Below, piece after piece: positions 34,241 to 44,145 of a DNA stretch of 64,000 nucleotides. The stretch lies in contig CAKPHC010000002.1 in assembly GCA_934155645.1 (NCBI GenBank), forward strand, positions 134,688 to 198,687, in the 5' to 3' direction. A program made the translations under genes and the position numbers. The first letter of the stretch is position 1. Every line of letters begins with the position of its first letter. The stretch is from an uncultured Bacilli bacterium. GTDB lineage: Bacteria; Bacillota_I; Bacilli_A; RF39; UBA660. Under the pieces are notes generated by a model. The model was not told the origin of the DNA. It saw nothing but the letters and a program-made list of their open reading frames with translations, and ran no database searches.

Positions 34241-35217
34241 ATATGGTACTCCTCATATAATTTAACAATAATATTATCTATATTTTCATTATCTATTTCT
34301 ACATCATCTATATTGACCTTATTAGATATAATATTTAAAAAATCAGAAATATTAATAATATTTGAATCTATTACAAAGTGATATCCATCAACATCTTTAA
34401 CAGATGAAATTATTCCTTTATGTTTAAGACTTAATTTATCTTTAGTAACAATAGTTAAATATTTATTATTACCATACTTATGTTTTAAACTTTTCAAAGA
34501 ACCATCATATAAAACATTACCTTTTCCTATTAAGATAATTCTTTTAGCAAGTGACTCGATATCACTCATATCATGAGTAGTAAGGATAATAGTTACTTGT
34601 TTTTCTTTATTTATTTTCTTAATAAAGTCACGCAATATTTGTTTCGATACAGCATCTAATCCAATAGTAGGTTCATCTAAAAACAGTATTTCTGGATTAT
34701 GTAATAAGGAGGCTGCTATTTCACAACGCATTCGTTGCCCTAGACTCAACTGCCTTACTGGAACATCTATAATTTCTTTTAAGTTCAAGGCATCAATTAA
34801 TTCAGTTTTGTTTTTTTCAAACTTATCATCTGGAATATTATAGATATCTTTTAATAAATCAAAAGTATCAGAACTAGGTATATCCCACCATAATTGACTT
34901 CTCTGTCCAAACACAACACCAATTTTTTTTACATACTTTTCTCTATCTTTCCAAGGTGTCATACCATCAATTATACAAGTACCATTATCTGGTGTTAATA
35001 TTCCACTTAATATCTTTATAGTAGTAGATTTACCAACACCATTTGGTCCAATATAACCAACAATTTCACCTTTTTCAATAGAAAAAGATACATCTGAAAT
35101 AGCATTAACTATTTTGTACTTTCGTCTAAAGAAAGACTTTAGTGCTTCTTTAGCACCTTTCCCTCTTTTGACAACCTTAAAAGTTTTACTTATGTGCTCT
35201 ACTTCGATGAATGACAT
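34237..35217 (-). CDS. ABC transporter ATP-binding protein
   Basis: A 326-residue ATPase subunit for the two ABC-2 permeases. Walker A is GPNGVGKST near residue 60, the Q-loop region has GQRSQLWWD, the signature is LSLGQRMRCEIAA, and Walker B is ILFLDEPTIGLD. A short N-terminal extension (KRGKGAKEALKSFFRRKYK) is typical of DUF990-associated ATPases (NatA/YbhF-like). A promoter followed by a T-tailed hairpin lies directly upstream (35243-35267). Confidence 0.92.
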   Translation of the reverse strand: MSFIEVEHISKTFKVVKRGKGAKEALKSFFRRKYKIVNAISDVSFSIEKGEIVGYIGPNGVGKSTTIKILSGILTPDNGTCIIDGMTPWKDREKYVKKIGVVFGQRSQLWWDIPSSDTFDLLKDIYNIPDDKFEKNKTELIDALNLKEIIDVPVRQLSLGQRMRCEIAASLLHNPEILFLDEPTIGLDAVSKQILRDFIKKINKEKQVTIILTTHDMSDIESLAKRIILIGKGNVLYDGSLKSLKHKYGNNKYLTIVTKDKLSLKHKGIISSVKDVDGYHFVIDSNIINISDFLNIISNKVNIDDVEIDNENIDNIIVKLYEEYHI

Positions 35218-35242
35218 TTTATCACACTCCTTTTTTCCAACG

Positions 35243-35267
35243 CAAAAAACTACATTTTTATATGTAG
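35243..35267 (-). terminator. Hairpin with T tract ahead of the ABC-2 operon
   Basis: CTACAT/ATGTAG stem (35250-35255 and 35262-35267) followed by TTTTTT on the minus strand. It sits downstream of promoter-like hexamers (TTGCAA then TAT-rich sequence, 35275-35300) and 26 bases before the ATPase gene, so it could attenuate that operon. Confidence 0.5.
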
Positions 35268-35336
35268 TAGATATAAAAAATATAATTTTTTTGCAAACGT
35301 CACATTAAGAATAACATAGTATTATAATTACTGCAA

Positions 35337-35366
35337 GAAAAAAAACATTTGATTATTGTCAAATGT
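35337..35366 (-). terminator. Intrinsic terminator of smc
   Basis: Stem ACATTTGA/TCAAATGT with a 6-base loop, then eight T on the minus strand, starting 2 bases after the smc stop. Confidence 0.85.
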
Positions 35367-35367
35367 C

Positions 35368-38316
35368 TTATTCCCCTATTTTATCTAATTTAACACTTAC
35401 TAATTTACTTACACCAGACTCTTGCATTGTAATACCATAAAGTGTATTAGCATATTCCATTGTCTTTTTCTTGTGAGTAATAATTAAGAATTGTGTTTTA
35501 TCACTATAGTTATTTAAATATTTACCAAAATTGTCTACATTAGCTTCATCAAGTGCCGCTTCAACCTCATCAAATAAACAGAAAGGTACAGTTCTAACAT
35601 TTAATATGGCAAATATTAAACTTATTGCCGTCAAGGTTTTCTCTCCACCAGATAATAATGATATAGAAGTTAATTTTTTTCCAGGAGGAGATGCAATAAT
35701 ATCTATTCCTGTTTCTAATACATTATTAGGGTCAGTTAATTTTAAGGTAGCTGTACCACCGTGGAACAATTCTTTAAATACTTTCTTAAACTCTACTTCT
35801 ATTTGTTCAAAAGTAGTTAGGAATTCTTCTTTCATAACTGAATCCATTTCTTCTATTATTTCTAGTAATGTATCCTTAGCATTTAATAAATCATTTTTTT
35901 GAGTAGATAAGAATTCATATCTTTCACTTACTCTTTGATAATCTTCAATAGCTGCTAGATTAACCATACCTAATCTTTTAATATTATTTTTATAAATATT
36001 AACATTTGCTCTTGCTTCTTCTGGGTCAAGTTCTAAAACATATCCATCTTTAGCTTTTTCAAAAGTAAGTTCATAATCTTCTCTTAGAATATTTAAATGA
36101 TTATCTAACTTAACATCTAATTTTCCTAATAAGATTTCTTGTTCTTTTAATTCTTTTTCAGTCTTATATAAAAGTGAATTATTAATCTTATTATTAGCTT
36201 CCATTTCATCTATTTTCATAGATAATTTATCTTTTTCTTTAGTTTTATTATTAATTTCTTTAACTAATTCTTCTTTATCACGGTTTACTTGATAGAATTC
36301 ATTCATTAATCTTTCTTCTTCTTTAGAAAGTGATGAATCTACTACATGACCTAAACTATTAAGTTCGTTCAATGCTTGTTCTAAGCTAGTATTAATAAGA
36401 ATTTTATTATTTTCTTTATTATGTAATAGCTCTTCTTTTTCTACTAATTTACTTCTATCAGTAAATAATTCTTCTTCAATTTTATTAATATTTTTATTAC
36501 AATTTACTATTTCATTATTAATTTCATCTATTACAACATCTAACTCTTTATTGTGCCTAATTAAATATTCAAGTTCCTTTTTTTCACTAATGATACTCTT
36601 TCCTACTTGAATACTACCACCAGTAATAGAACCACCTACATTAATAACTTCTCCATCGATTGTAACAATTTTATATCTTTGATTAATCTTTTTACTTATC
36701 CTGTTAGCAGTATCAATATTATCTACTAGTATTACATTACCTAATTGATTAGATACAATTCCATAATACTTTTCATCATATTTAACTACATTAGAAAATA
36801 TATTAATGAATCCATCTTCATTGCTAAGCAAACTTAAAGTTTCATGGTCAATTCCCCTAGGTTTAATAACTGATATAGGAAAAAACGTTGCTCTACCTAA
36901 ATTATTATCTTTTAGATAATTAATAGCTTTTTTAGCGCAGTTAGGGTCATCAACAACTACATATTGTTTACTCGCTAAAAGTGCTACTTCCAAAGCTTTA
37001 GTATACTCTTCATCTACTTCTATTAAATTACCTAAAGCATTATGAATTCCACTTAATCTAGGATTATTTAATACAGATTTAACACTATTAGATAGACTTC
37101 CACCAGAAGAAATATAATTATCAAGAACTTCTATTTTATGAGATACATTTGTTTTCTCTCTTGTTTTATTATCTAAATCAGATAAGAAATTATCTTTACG
37201 TTTCTTTAAATTAGATACTTCTAACTCAACTTTACTAATATTATCTTTTTCCGTATTAATCTCATTTGATAAATCATCTATATCTTTGCTAATTAAATAT
37301 AAGTCATTTTCTAATTTTAATTTTTCTTCTTTTAATCTAGCAATATTTTCATGAACTTTAGTATTAGAAGCATCATATTTACTTCTTTCTTTAAGAATAT
37401 TTAATTCACCATTAAGTTTCTCTTCCTTTTTAGTTAATTCAAGAAGTCTATTGTTGTAGTCATTTAATTCAAGACTTAATTTACTTAATTCGTTTTTACT
37501 TTCAATAAATAAAGTATCATCACTATTACCTTTTACATTTAAGTTTAATATCTTAGTATTTAACTCACTTACATTTTTCTTAACCTCTTCATACTTATAG
37601 TTCATTTCTTCTATTTCGTATGCTAGTAATGCTACTTCTATATTTTCTAATTTTTCTTTATTATCTAAATATTCCCTAGCTTTTTTGCTTTGTTCTTTCA
37701 ATGGTTCTACTTGTACTTCAAGTTCTGCAATAATATCATTTACACGGTCTAGATTATTATTAGTTCTATCTAATTTCCTTATTGCTTCTTCTTTCCTTTT
37801 TTTATACTTTAATACACCAGCAGCACTTTCAAATATAGTACGACGCTCTTCTGGTGAATTAGATAGTATCTTACTAATATCGCCTTGAGAAATAATATTA
37901 AAAGCATCTTTACCAATACCGCTGTCTATGAATAAATCAGTTATATCTTTTAACCTGCACTTATCACCATTTAAAAAGTACTCATTTTCACCAGTACGAT
38001 ATACTCTTCTTTTAATAGATACTTCGTTATATGGAATATTTAAATAATTATCACTGTTATCAAAAGTTAATGAAACAGATGCTACATTTAAAGGATTTCT
38101 TGATTTTGAGCCAGAAAAAATAACATCAGTCATTCCGTTATCCCCTCTTAGAGATTTTACTGATTGTTCTCCTAAAACCCATCTAACCGCATCTACAATA
38201 TTACTTTTACCTGATCCATTAGGACCAACTATACATGTTGTTTTACCATCTAGATTTATTGTAAGTTTATCCGCAAAAGACTTAAATCCAGATGCACTTA
38301 TTTCTTTCAAGTACAT
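35368..38316 (-). CDS. smc: Chromosome segregation protein SMC
   Basis: A 982-residue SMC ATPase, about 200 shorter than in Bacillus, the deficit lying in the coiled-coil arms. The N-terminal head has Walker A GPNGSGKSN near residue 32 with GFKSFADK before it. The hinge lies around 420-550 (GIHNALGNLIEVDEEYTKALEVAL ... GSITGGS). The C-terminal head has LLSGGEKTLTAISLIFA and Walker B FCLFDEVEAALDEAN. It organises and separates chromosomes with ScpA and ScpB, which are not in this window. Confidence 0.96.
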   Translation of the reverse strand: MYLKEISASGFKSFADKLTINLDGKTTCIVGPNGSGKSNIVDAVRWVLGEQSVKSLRGDNGMTDVIFSGSKSRNPLNVASVSLTFDNSDNYLNIPYNEVSIKRRVYRTGENEYFLNGDKCRLKDITDLFIDSGIGKDAFNIISQGDISKILSNSPEERRTIFESAAGVLKYKKRKEEAIRKLDRTNNNLDRVNDIIAELEVQVEPLKEQSKKAREYLDNKEKLENIEVALLAYEIEEMNYKYEEVKKNVSELNTKILNLNVKGNSDDTLFIESKNELSKLSLELNDYNNRLLELTKKEEKLNGELNILKERSKYDASNTKVHENIARLKEEKLKLENDLYLISKDIDDLSNEINTEKDNISKVELEVSNLKKRKDNFLSDLDNKTREKTNVSHKIEVLDNYISSGGSLSNSVKSVLNNPRLSGIHNALGNLIEVDEEYTKALEVALLASKQYVVVDDPNCAKKAINYLKDNNLGRATFFPISVIKPRGIDHETLSLLSNEDGFINIFSNVVKYDEKYYGIVSNQLGNVILVDNIDTANRISKKINQRYKIVTIDGEVINVGGSITGGSIQVGKSIISEKKELEYLIRHNKELDVVIDEINNEIVNCNKNINKIEEELFTDRSKLVEKEELLHNKENNKILINTSLEQALNELNSLGHVVDSSLSKEEERLMNEFYQVNRDKEELVKEINNKTKEKDKLSMKIDEMEANNKINNSLLYKTEKELKEQEILLGKLDVKLDNHLNILREDYELTFEKAKDGYVLELDPEEARANVNIYKNNIKRLGMVNLAAIEDYQRVSERYEFLSTQKNDLLNAKDTLLEIIEEMDSVMKEEFLTTFEQIEVEFKKVFKELFHGGTATLKLTDPNNVLETGIDIIASPPGKKLTSISLLSGGEKTLTAISLIFAILNVRTVPFCLFDEVEAALDEANVDNFGKYLNNYSDKTQFLIITHKKKTMEYANTLYGITMQESGVSKLVSVKLDKIGE

Positions 38317-38369
38317 ACTATCACCCTATCTACTATGAAAATTATACTATAAAGGAGCCTTTTTAACAA

Positions 38370-38390
38370 GAAAAAAAGAACCGAAGTTCT
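38370..38390 (-). terminator. Intrinsic terminator of the large surface protein
   Basis: A compact AAGAAC-TTCG-GTTCTT hairpin followed by seven T on the minus strand, just past the stop codon. Confidence 0.88.
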
Positions 38391-38391
38391 T

Positions 38392-41300
38392 TTATGAGAA
38401 TACATATGGATTACTACTAGTACCATATCCACTAATTGTTTTAACATCTGGTTTAATGTTGATTACAGGACGTACACCATTTTCCCAAAGAGCACCTTCA
38501 ACATAAAACTGACCTTCACTATTCATTCGCATCATATAAATTTCATTACCTGTGAACGTGTTTGGAGACATTGTCCAAAAAGAATAACCATTTACTAAAT
38601 AATAATTTGAACTAGTTTGATCAAACACACCCCCTGCATAAGCTACTTCATCTGCTGTTATCAATCCAATCGGATATGTTAATGCTTTATTTCCTTTCGT
38701 TGCGGATTTGGTTGTATATAAATCATTACTTTGTGGGCATTTAAATTGTGGAGTTTTATTGGTTTTCAATCTATTAGATGCACCATAGGAAGTAGCATCC
38801 GAGCCATATCCCAATCCGCTTGACAAGCTTCTATCTCCACAGAACCCAGCATCAGCTAAATATGATGAATAATTAGTTAAATTATTTTGATACCATGAAT
38901 CTACCTTCGTCTTAATAGGACTATCTAAATCGTTTGCAGTTTCAAGTTCATAACTTGTTCCAAGATAATCACCATACATATACCCCGCATAACCTGGATT
39001 TGAAATATCTTTAGCAAAACCATTAGAATCAACTATATCTTGAGTAATCAATCTTACGCTACCATCTTCATTGACTCTTATTATTCGCCAAACTTTTCCA
39101 GCAAACCTTACATAGTTATTTATAACGTTTCCTCGAAAATAATAAGTTCTATTACTATTTTCTGTATTTGTACTTGTATAATATAGTCCTTGTCCATTGC
39201 CATTTGTAACAGTATCATCTTTATAGCTTGCAGTGTGAGATCTCAACGTATAGCCAGAACCACCGGAAGTAGCAATAGCCGTTATTTCATACATAGTTGT
39301 ACAACGCGATGTGCTATTAGCAGTTCTACATGTATATTTATACGTTGAATATTTATTAGGAACTTCTGCTATCGTTATCGCAGTTGGATTAACCAACTCA
39401 AATTCACCGTTATATGGATCAAATTTATAACTAGTACCATAAGTGTTAGTTGAAGAATAGGAAGAAGAATAAGCAGAAGAAATTTTCTCAATATATGTTC
39501 TTCCGACAGGAACATTAGTAAGTGTATATCCTCTTCCATAGTGTGAATCAGTATAACTGGTCAACTTATAAAGTGATGAGCACGTACCAGTTGAAGATGT
39601 TGATTGGCAAGTATAAGGATACGTTGCATAATTAGTTGACATAGTTGGCCATGTACCTGACGTAGTATTAACTAAACTGAATCTCCCTGTTGCTGAATTA
39701 AATGTATAACTTTTGCCAAAATAATATGTTGCACTTGAAGAAAATGTTATTGTATTGTTATAATATTGCCTTTCTCTATATATTGCAGAAGTCGCAGACG
39801 ATGGTTTACTAAAATCAATATTTGTATCTGTTTTAGCTATATTGTTAACTTTTGTTATTCTATATCCTAAATCAACTGATTTTATATTACTTTTTAATGT
39901 TGTTATTACTCCTCTTACATTTACTCCTGATGTAGTACTTGGAACTGTAGAAAATCCAAAACCAGTTCCCGAATAATAACCAAGTTTATTGTCTTGACTA
40001 GGCATTATCCAAGTAGGAGAATACTGAGCAGCGGTAATCAAAGTTGAATTTGTTTGCGCCAGTGCAACAACTTCATCTGCACTAGGCAATCTAGCACTCA
40101 TTCCAGTTATATTTCCTCCAGCTGTGCTTAAGCTTGATTTTATAGATGGTAAAAATGTATTCTGTATATAATACCCTACGTTTGTACTAGATAAAGGATT
40201 ATATTGAGTAGAACCTGATGTATCAAAAGCTCCAGTTTTTAAAATAGTATTTGAATATAAAGTTATCATTGAATCTACTTGTCCAGTTTTTCTCGCAACA
40301 TACCATGTACTTCCATCAACTAATGTTACTTTATCACCGACTTCATAGTTTGGATAACTTGGTGATGGTAAATTTGCTTTTGATACACTTATTATTGGTT
40401 TTATTAATACAGTACTAGGTGATGCTAATTCTACTGTTATAGCTCCTGCTCCTACTCCTGTATTATCAAGTCGAAGTGTATAATAATTATCTCCGCTTTT
40501 TGATGATGTTAGCATCCAAGAACCAACTGATCCAGTGTTAGCAGTAATACCACTTAATAACCAATCAGGCATTACATCTCTTAAATCAGCTTTGTCTTGT
40601 AATTGTTTAACTGTATATCCTGATAATTTTGCCAACTCTTCCATCGTTGGAATTCTACTTGATAATATCTTTTTCCAACTTGAAGTATATGTACTCAAAA
40701 AATCAGAGGCACTACTTGCACCTGCAGCATTTGAAATTGTATCTGCTGCTATTAATTCTACTGTTAAGTCTCCTCCTGAACTAAATGATGCCGAAGTATT
40801 ATTTAACGATACTACATAAAACAATCTTTCAGTTCCATCTCCCGGGTCAAACATAACTGCGTCCCCTGGTTGATAAGCCATATAACCATTGTCTGTTGTG
40901 TTACCTGAGTTGTTATCTAAACTAGTACTTTTCTCTACATAATCAAAACCTAACATTAAGTCTTTTGTAGTATTACTTAAATTTGTTACTCCATCTTGGG
41001 CTTTTATTGTTACTATTACTTTATTCGTCTCACCTGGCTTTAATACTGTTGTATCTTCAAGCACTCCTTCTATTTCATAAGTTATAGAATAGTTTGTATC
41101 CTCGGTTTTTTCTATTGTACTTAACTTTGCTGTAATATTACCTTGATTTTCAAGTACTATTTCATACTTTACAGTAGCATTTGTAGTTGGTAAACTTGCA
41201 TGTAATGTTGCCGTAGTTCCTACAAAGCTATGACTCGTATCTACTCCTCCATTTGTTACACTACTAGTAATACTTACTATCTTCACTATCCAGTTTCTAT

Positions 41301-41448
41301 CTATCTGCGCTATTCCATCGATATCCATATGTTGAGATAAAGCAGCGTATCCTAAGCTCATTACAAAAACTACTAGACATAATGAAATTGTTAGTATCTT
41401 CCTTTTACTTATATTTAATTTTCTTAATTTATATTTAATAAAATTCAT
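38392..41448 (-). CDS. Large modular secreted surface protein, SipW-like N-terminus
   Basis: A 1018-residue exported protein. Residues 1-45: basic start and SipW-type signal (ISKRKILTISLCLV, LGYAALSQ). 46-175: TasA/camelysin-like beta domain. 190-355 and 368-530: two related modules (GDAVMFDPGDGTERLFYVV and GDKVTLVDGSTWYVARK, each with IPTMEELAKL- or LPSADEVVAL-like helices). 575-645 and 670-740: two tandem repeats (YYFGKSYTFNSATGRFSLVN; YGTSYKFDPYNGEFELVN). 770-1000: DUF6273/C-type-lectin-like domain (VRFAGKVWRIIRVNEDGSVR ... YSFWTMSP ... GVRPVINI). No sorting motif or C-terminal helix is seen. The region encoding residues 46-305 is repeated at the left edge of the window. Ligand-binding adhesin is the best guess. 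Confidence 0.82.
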   Translation of the reverse strand: MNFIKYKLRKLNISKRKILTISLCLVVFVMSLGYAALSQHMDIDGIAQIDRNWIVKIVSITSSVTNGGVDTSHSFVGTTATLHASLPTTNATVKYEIVLENQGNITAKLSTIEKTEDTNYSITYEIEGVLEDTTVLKPGETNKVIVTIKAQDGVTNLSNTTKDLMLGFDYVEKSTSLDNNSGNTTDNGYMAYQPGDAVMFDPGDGTERLFYVVSLNNTSASFSSGGDLTVELIAADTISNAAGASSASDFLSTYTSSWKKILSSRIPTMEELAKLSGYTVKQLQDKADLRDVMPDWLLSGITANTGSVGSWMLTSSKSGDNYYTLRLDNTGVGAGAITVELASPSTVLIKPIISVSKANLPSPSYPNYEVGDKVTLVDGSTWYVARKTGQVDSMITLYSNTILKTGAFDTSGSTQYNPLSSTNVGYYIQNTFLPSIKSSLSTAGGNITGMSARLPSADEVVALAQTNSTLITAAQYSPTWIMPSQDNKLGYYSGTGFGFSTVPSTTSGVNVRGVITTLKSNIKSVDLGYRITKVNNIAKTDTNIDFSKPSSATSAIYRERQYYNNTITFSSSATYYFGKSYTFNSATGRFSLVNTTSGTWPTMSTNYATYPYTCQSTSSTGTCSSLYKLTSYTDSHYGRGYTLTNVPVGRTYIEKISSAYSSSYSSTNTYGTSYKFDPYNGEFELVNPTAITIAEVPNKYSTYKYTCRTANSTSRCTTMYEITAIATSGGSGYTLRSHTASYKDDTVTNGNGQGLYYTSTNTENSNRTYYFRGNVINNYVRFAGKVWRIIRVNEDGSVRLITQDIVDSNGFAKDISNPGYAGYMYGDYLGTSYELETANDLDSPIKTKVDSWYQNNLTNYSSYLADAGFCGDRSLSSGLGYGSDATSYGASNRLKTNKTPQFKCPQSNDLYTTKSATKGNKALTYPIGLITADEVAYAGGVFDQTSSNYYLVNGYSFWTMSPNTFTGNEIYMMRMNSEGQFYVEGALWENGVRPVINIKPDVKTISGYGTSSNPYVFS
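40532..41313 (-). repeat. Long identical repeat (copy of bases 1-782)
   Basis: Bases 40532-41313 equal bases 1-782 throughout by eye. Beyond 41313 the two copies begin to differ (about 15 changes in the last 135 coding bases) and lose similarity upstream of the ATG. The left copy may extend beyond the window, so the repeat's other end is unknown. Confidence 0.9.
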
Positions 41449-41478
41449 AGTACCAGCCCCATATTATTTTACATAATT

Positions 41479-41508
41479 AGTATACACTTTTTTATAGCAA
41501 ATTAGCAA
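41479..41508 (-). promoter_or_regulatory. Predicted promoter of the large surface protein
   Basis: TTGCTA (41503-41508) and TATACT (41479-41484) spaced by 18 bases on the minus strand, after the pnp terminator; a GGGGCTGG site precedes the ATG. Confidence 0.5.
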
Positions 41509-41515
41509 TAACTAA

Positions 41516-41548
41516 TAAGAAAAAAATGGCCATTTTTTGACCATTTTT
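41516..41548 (-). terminator. Intrinsic terminator of pnp
   Basis: AAAAATGG/CCATTTTT stem on the minus strand with an 11-base loop containing a second possible AAATGGCCATTT palindrome, then a T-rich tail. Confidence 0.7.
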
Positions 41549-41553
41549 GTCTA

Positions 41554-43680
41554 TTACATTGCATCACGTCTTGAGAAATTTAATCTACCTTTTTTATCAG
41601 TTCCAATAGCTTTAACAACTATTTCATCACCTAGTTTTACTACATCTTCAACTTTTTCAACACGTTCTTTTGCTAGTTTAGAAATATGTACTAGTCCTTC
41701 ACAACCAGGCCATACTTGAACAAAACATCCAAATTCTTCAATAGCAACTACTTTAGCAGTATAAATTTTACCTTCTTCTACTTCTCTTACAATGTTCTTT
41801 ATCATTTCAGCAGTCTTATCAATAATTTCTTGATTAGAATGATAAATAATTACTCTTCCATCATCTTCTAAATCAACTTTAACTGCATTCATATCAGTAA
41901 CAGATGTAACATTACTTGCTTCACAAATAATCTTAGTAATCATCTCTCCACCTTTACCTATAACATCTTTAATCTTTTCAGGCTTAATCATAAATGTCAT
42001 AGTCTTAGGAGCATACTTACTAACTTCAGGTCTAGGTGCTGGAATTTGTTTTTCAATTACATCAAGTATTTCCATTCTAGCTACCTTAGCTTGCGCTAAA
42101 GCTTCTTTTAATATTTGTTTAGTAATACCTCTAATCTTAATATCCATTTGTAATGCACATATACCACTTCTAGTACCTGCTACTTTAAAGTCCATATCAC
42201 CTAAATGGTCTTCCATACCTTGAATATCAGTTAATATAGTATAATCATCACCATCAGTAATAAGTCCCATAGCAATACCTGCTACTGGTGCTTTAATTGG
42301 AACACCTGCAGCCATTAAAGACATACAACCAGCACATATACTAGCTTGACTTGATGAACCATTACTTTCTAATATTTCAGATACTACACGAATAGTATAT
42401 GGGAATTCATCTTCACTAGGAATAACTTGTAATAATGCTTTTTCTCCTAATGCTCCATGTCCAATTTCACGTCTACCTGGAGAACCATATCTACCAGTTT
42501 CACCTACAGAAAATTGTGGGAAATTATAATGAAGCATAAACCTTTTTTCATCTTCAAGTGATAATCCATCTAATATTTGATGTTCACCTAAAGCTCCTAA
42601 AGTTGTAATAGATAAACTTTGAGTTTGTCCTCTTGTAAATAATGCAGAACCATGAGTACGAGGTAAGATATCAATATCAGTAGATAATGGACGTATCTCT
42701 GTCATACTTCTTCCATCAGCTCTTGTTTTCTCTTTTACAACTATTCTTCTAAATAGTTCGTATTCTAATTCTTCTAATACTAGTTTTACTTTAGTAAGCA
42801 ATTCTTCTAAATCTTTTTCTTTTAATTCAGAATTTTCTTCTTCATACTTACTTACTACATCTTCTTTAACTTTATCTATAGCAGCATATTTTTCTAATTT
42901 ATCTTTAATACGAAGTGCTGCATCCAATTTGTCCTTGCAAAGTGAAGCAATTTCTTCTTTTAAGTCACTAGTAATTTCTAGTTTTTCATATTCCATCTTT
43001 TCTTCGCCAATTTCACTAATTATTTCTTCTTCAAAAGCGATTAATTCTTTTATTGCCTCATGACCAAACATAAGTGCTTCTAACATATCATCTTCACTAA
43101 CTTGTTTAGCACTGGATTCAACCATGTTTATAGCTTCTTTAGTCCCTGCTACTGTTAAATCTATATCAGATTTTTCTAATTGTTCTGGTGTAGGATTTAT
43201 AACAAATTCTCCATCGATTCTACCAACCTTAACTCCTGCTATAGGGCCATCAAAAGGTATTTTACTAATACAAGTTGCAAGGCTTGATCCAAATAAAGCA
43301 GTTATTTCAGGTGAATTATCTTGTTCTACAGATAATACTGTATTAACTATTTGTACTTCATTTCTAAATCCTTCTGGGAATAATGGACGCATAGGTCTAT
43401 CAATCATTCTAGCAGCTAATGTTGCATTATCAGTAGGACGTCCTTCTCTTTTAATAAATCCTCCAGGTATTTTACCAACTGAATATAATTTTTCTTGATA
43501 AAGTACCATTAATGGAAAGAAATCAGATAATATATTAGCATTTTTACTAACTACAGCAGTAGATAATATTACCGTATCACCATATCTTACTAAAACAGCA
43601 CCATGAGCTTGTTTAGCCATTTCACCATGTTCTACAACTATTCTTCTTCCTCTAAAGTCTAATTCAAAAACTCTTTTCAT
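41554..43680 (-). CDS. pnp: Polynucleotide phosphorylase
   Basis: A 708-residue phosphorolytic 3'-5' exoribonuclease. Two RNase PH domains are seen; the second holds the phosphate-binding GSSSQASICAG and FKVAGTRSGI. The KH domain has IKDVIGKGGEMITKI near residue 570, and the S1 domain has GCFVQVWPGCEGLVHISKL near 650. Length is normal. It is the third gene after rpsO, in the widespread rpsO-pnp order, but here one unknown gene intervenes. Confidence 0.97.
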   Translation of the reverse strand: MKRVFELDFRGRRIVVEHGEMAKQAHGAVLVRYGDTVILSTAVVSKNANILSDFFPLMVLYQEKLYSVGKIPGGFIKREGRPTDNATLAARMIDRPMRPLFPEGFRNEVQIVNTVLSVEQDNSPEITALFGSSLATCISKIPFDGPIAGVKVGRIDGEFVINPTPEQLEKSDIDLTVAGTKEAINMVESSAKQVSEDDMLEALMFGHEAIKELIAFEEEIISEIGEEKMEYEKLEITSDLKEEIASLCKDKLDAALRIKDKLEKYAAIDKVKEDVVSKYEEENSELKEKDLEELLTKVKLVLEELEYELFRRIVVKEKTRADGRSMTEIRPLSTDIDILPRTHGSALFTRGQTQSLSITTLGALGEHQILDGLSLEDEKRFMLHYNFPQFSVGETGRYGSPGRREIGHGALGEKALLQVIPSEDEFPYTIRVVSEILESNGSSSQASICAGCMSLMAAGVPIKAPVAGIAMGLITDGDDYTILTDIQGMEDHLGDMDFKVAGTRSGICALQMDIKIRGITKQILKEALAQAKVARMEILDVIEKQIPAPRPEVSKYAPKTMTFMIKPEKIKDVIGKGGEMITKIICEASNVTSVTDMNAVKVDLEDDGRVIIYHSNQEIIDKTAEMIKNIVREVEEGKIYTAKVVAIEEFGCFVQVWPGCEGLVHISKLAKERVEKVEDVVKLGDEIVVKAIGTDKKGRLNFSRRDAM

Positions 43681-43690
43681 ATTTTACTCC

Positions 43691-44089
43691 TTACTTTTTA
43701 AAATATTCTCTTATTGTATTGTTATTTAATTGTCTAAATAATTTCTTTGCTTTAAATCTACTTATCTCATCTTCATCACTAACCGGTAATAATTCACTTA
43801 CTTTACAATATTCACTAACAAATTGAGTATATTCAAGTTCTGATGAACTATATTCATTAATAACTTCTGGATAAGGATATTTTTGTCTACTCATTAAATC
43901 TATCATTTTACTTTTATCATTTTTCATACGGACTAAAGTATATCCACATACAAATGTATCGAACTTCCTGTCAATTATTGAAATAACTTTATCATCTTCA
44001 TTAAACTTAATGACATCATGTCTAATAGGCACTCTTCTTATTTCAATAATAGTTTCGATTTTACCAATATATAAATTCTTTACTTTCAT
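43691..44089 (-). CDS. Unknown 132-residue protein between rpsO and pnp
   Basis: No family is recognised. It opens MKVKNLYIGKIETIIEIRRV, is soluble, and is rich in charged residues (EYTQFVSEYCKVSELLPVSDEDEI; a basic tail FKAKKLFRQLNNNTIREYFKK). An in-frame extension upstream contains the ribosome binding site (AGGGGGG), so the ATG at 44089 is chosen. Location between S15 and PNPase suggests some RNA link, but no RNA-binding motif is visible. Ten bases separate it from pnp. Confidence 0.65.
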   Translation of the reverse strand: MKVKNLYIGKIETIIEIRRVPIRHDVIKFNEDDKVISIIDRKFDTFVCGYTLVRMKNDKSKMIDLMSRQKYPYPEVINEYSSSELEYTQFVSEYCKVSELLPVSDEDEISRFKAKKLFRQLNNNTIREYFKK

Positions 44090-44111
44090 ATTGCCCCCCC
44101 TAGTAGTATTT

Positions 44112-44145
44112 TTCAAAAAATAAAGACACCAAAAAACAGTGTCTA
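44112..44145 (-). terminator. Intrinsic terminator of rpsO
   Basis: Stem AGACAC/GTGTCT with a 9-base loop, then TTATTTTTT on the minus strand, overlapping the rpsO stop. Read-through would be needed for the genes behind it. Confidence 0.75.

Noticed and set aside
38392..41448. Diversity-generating retroelement target
   Set aside because: The C-terminal domain is lectin-like, but no reverse transcriptase or template repeat is present in the window.
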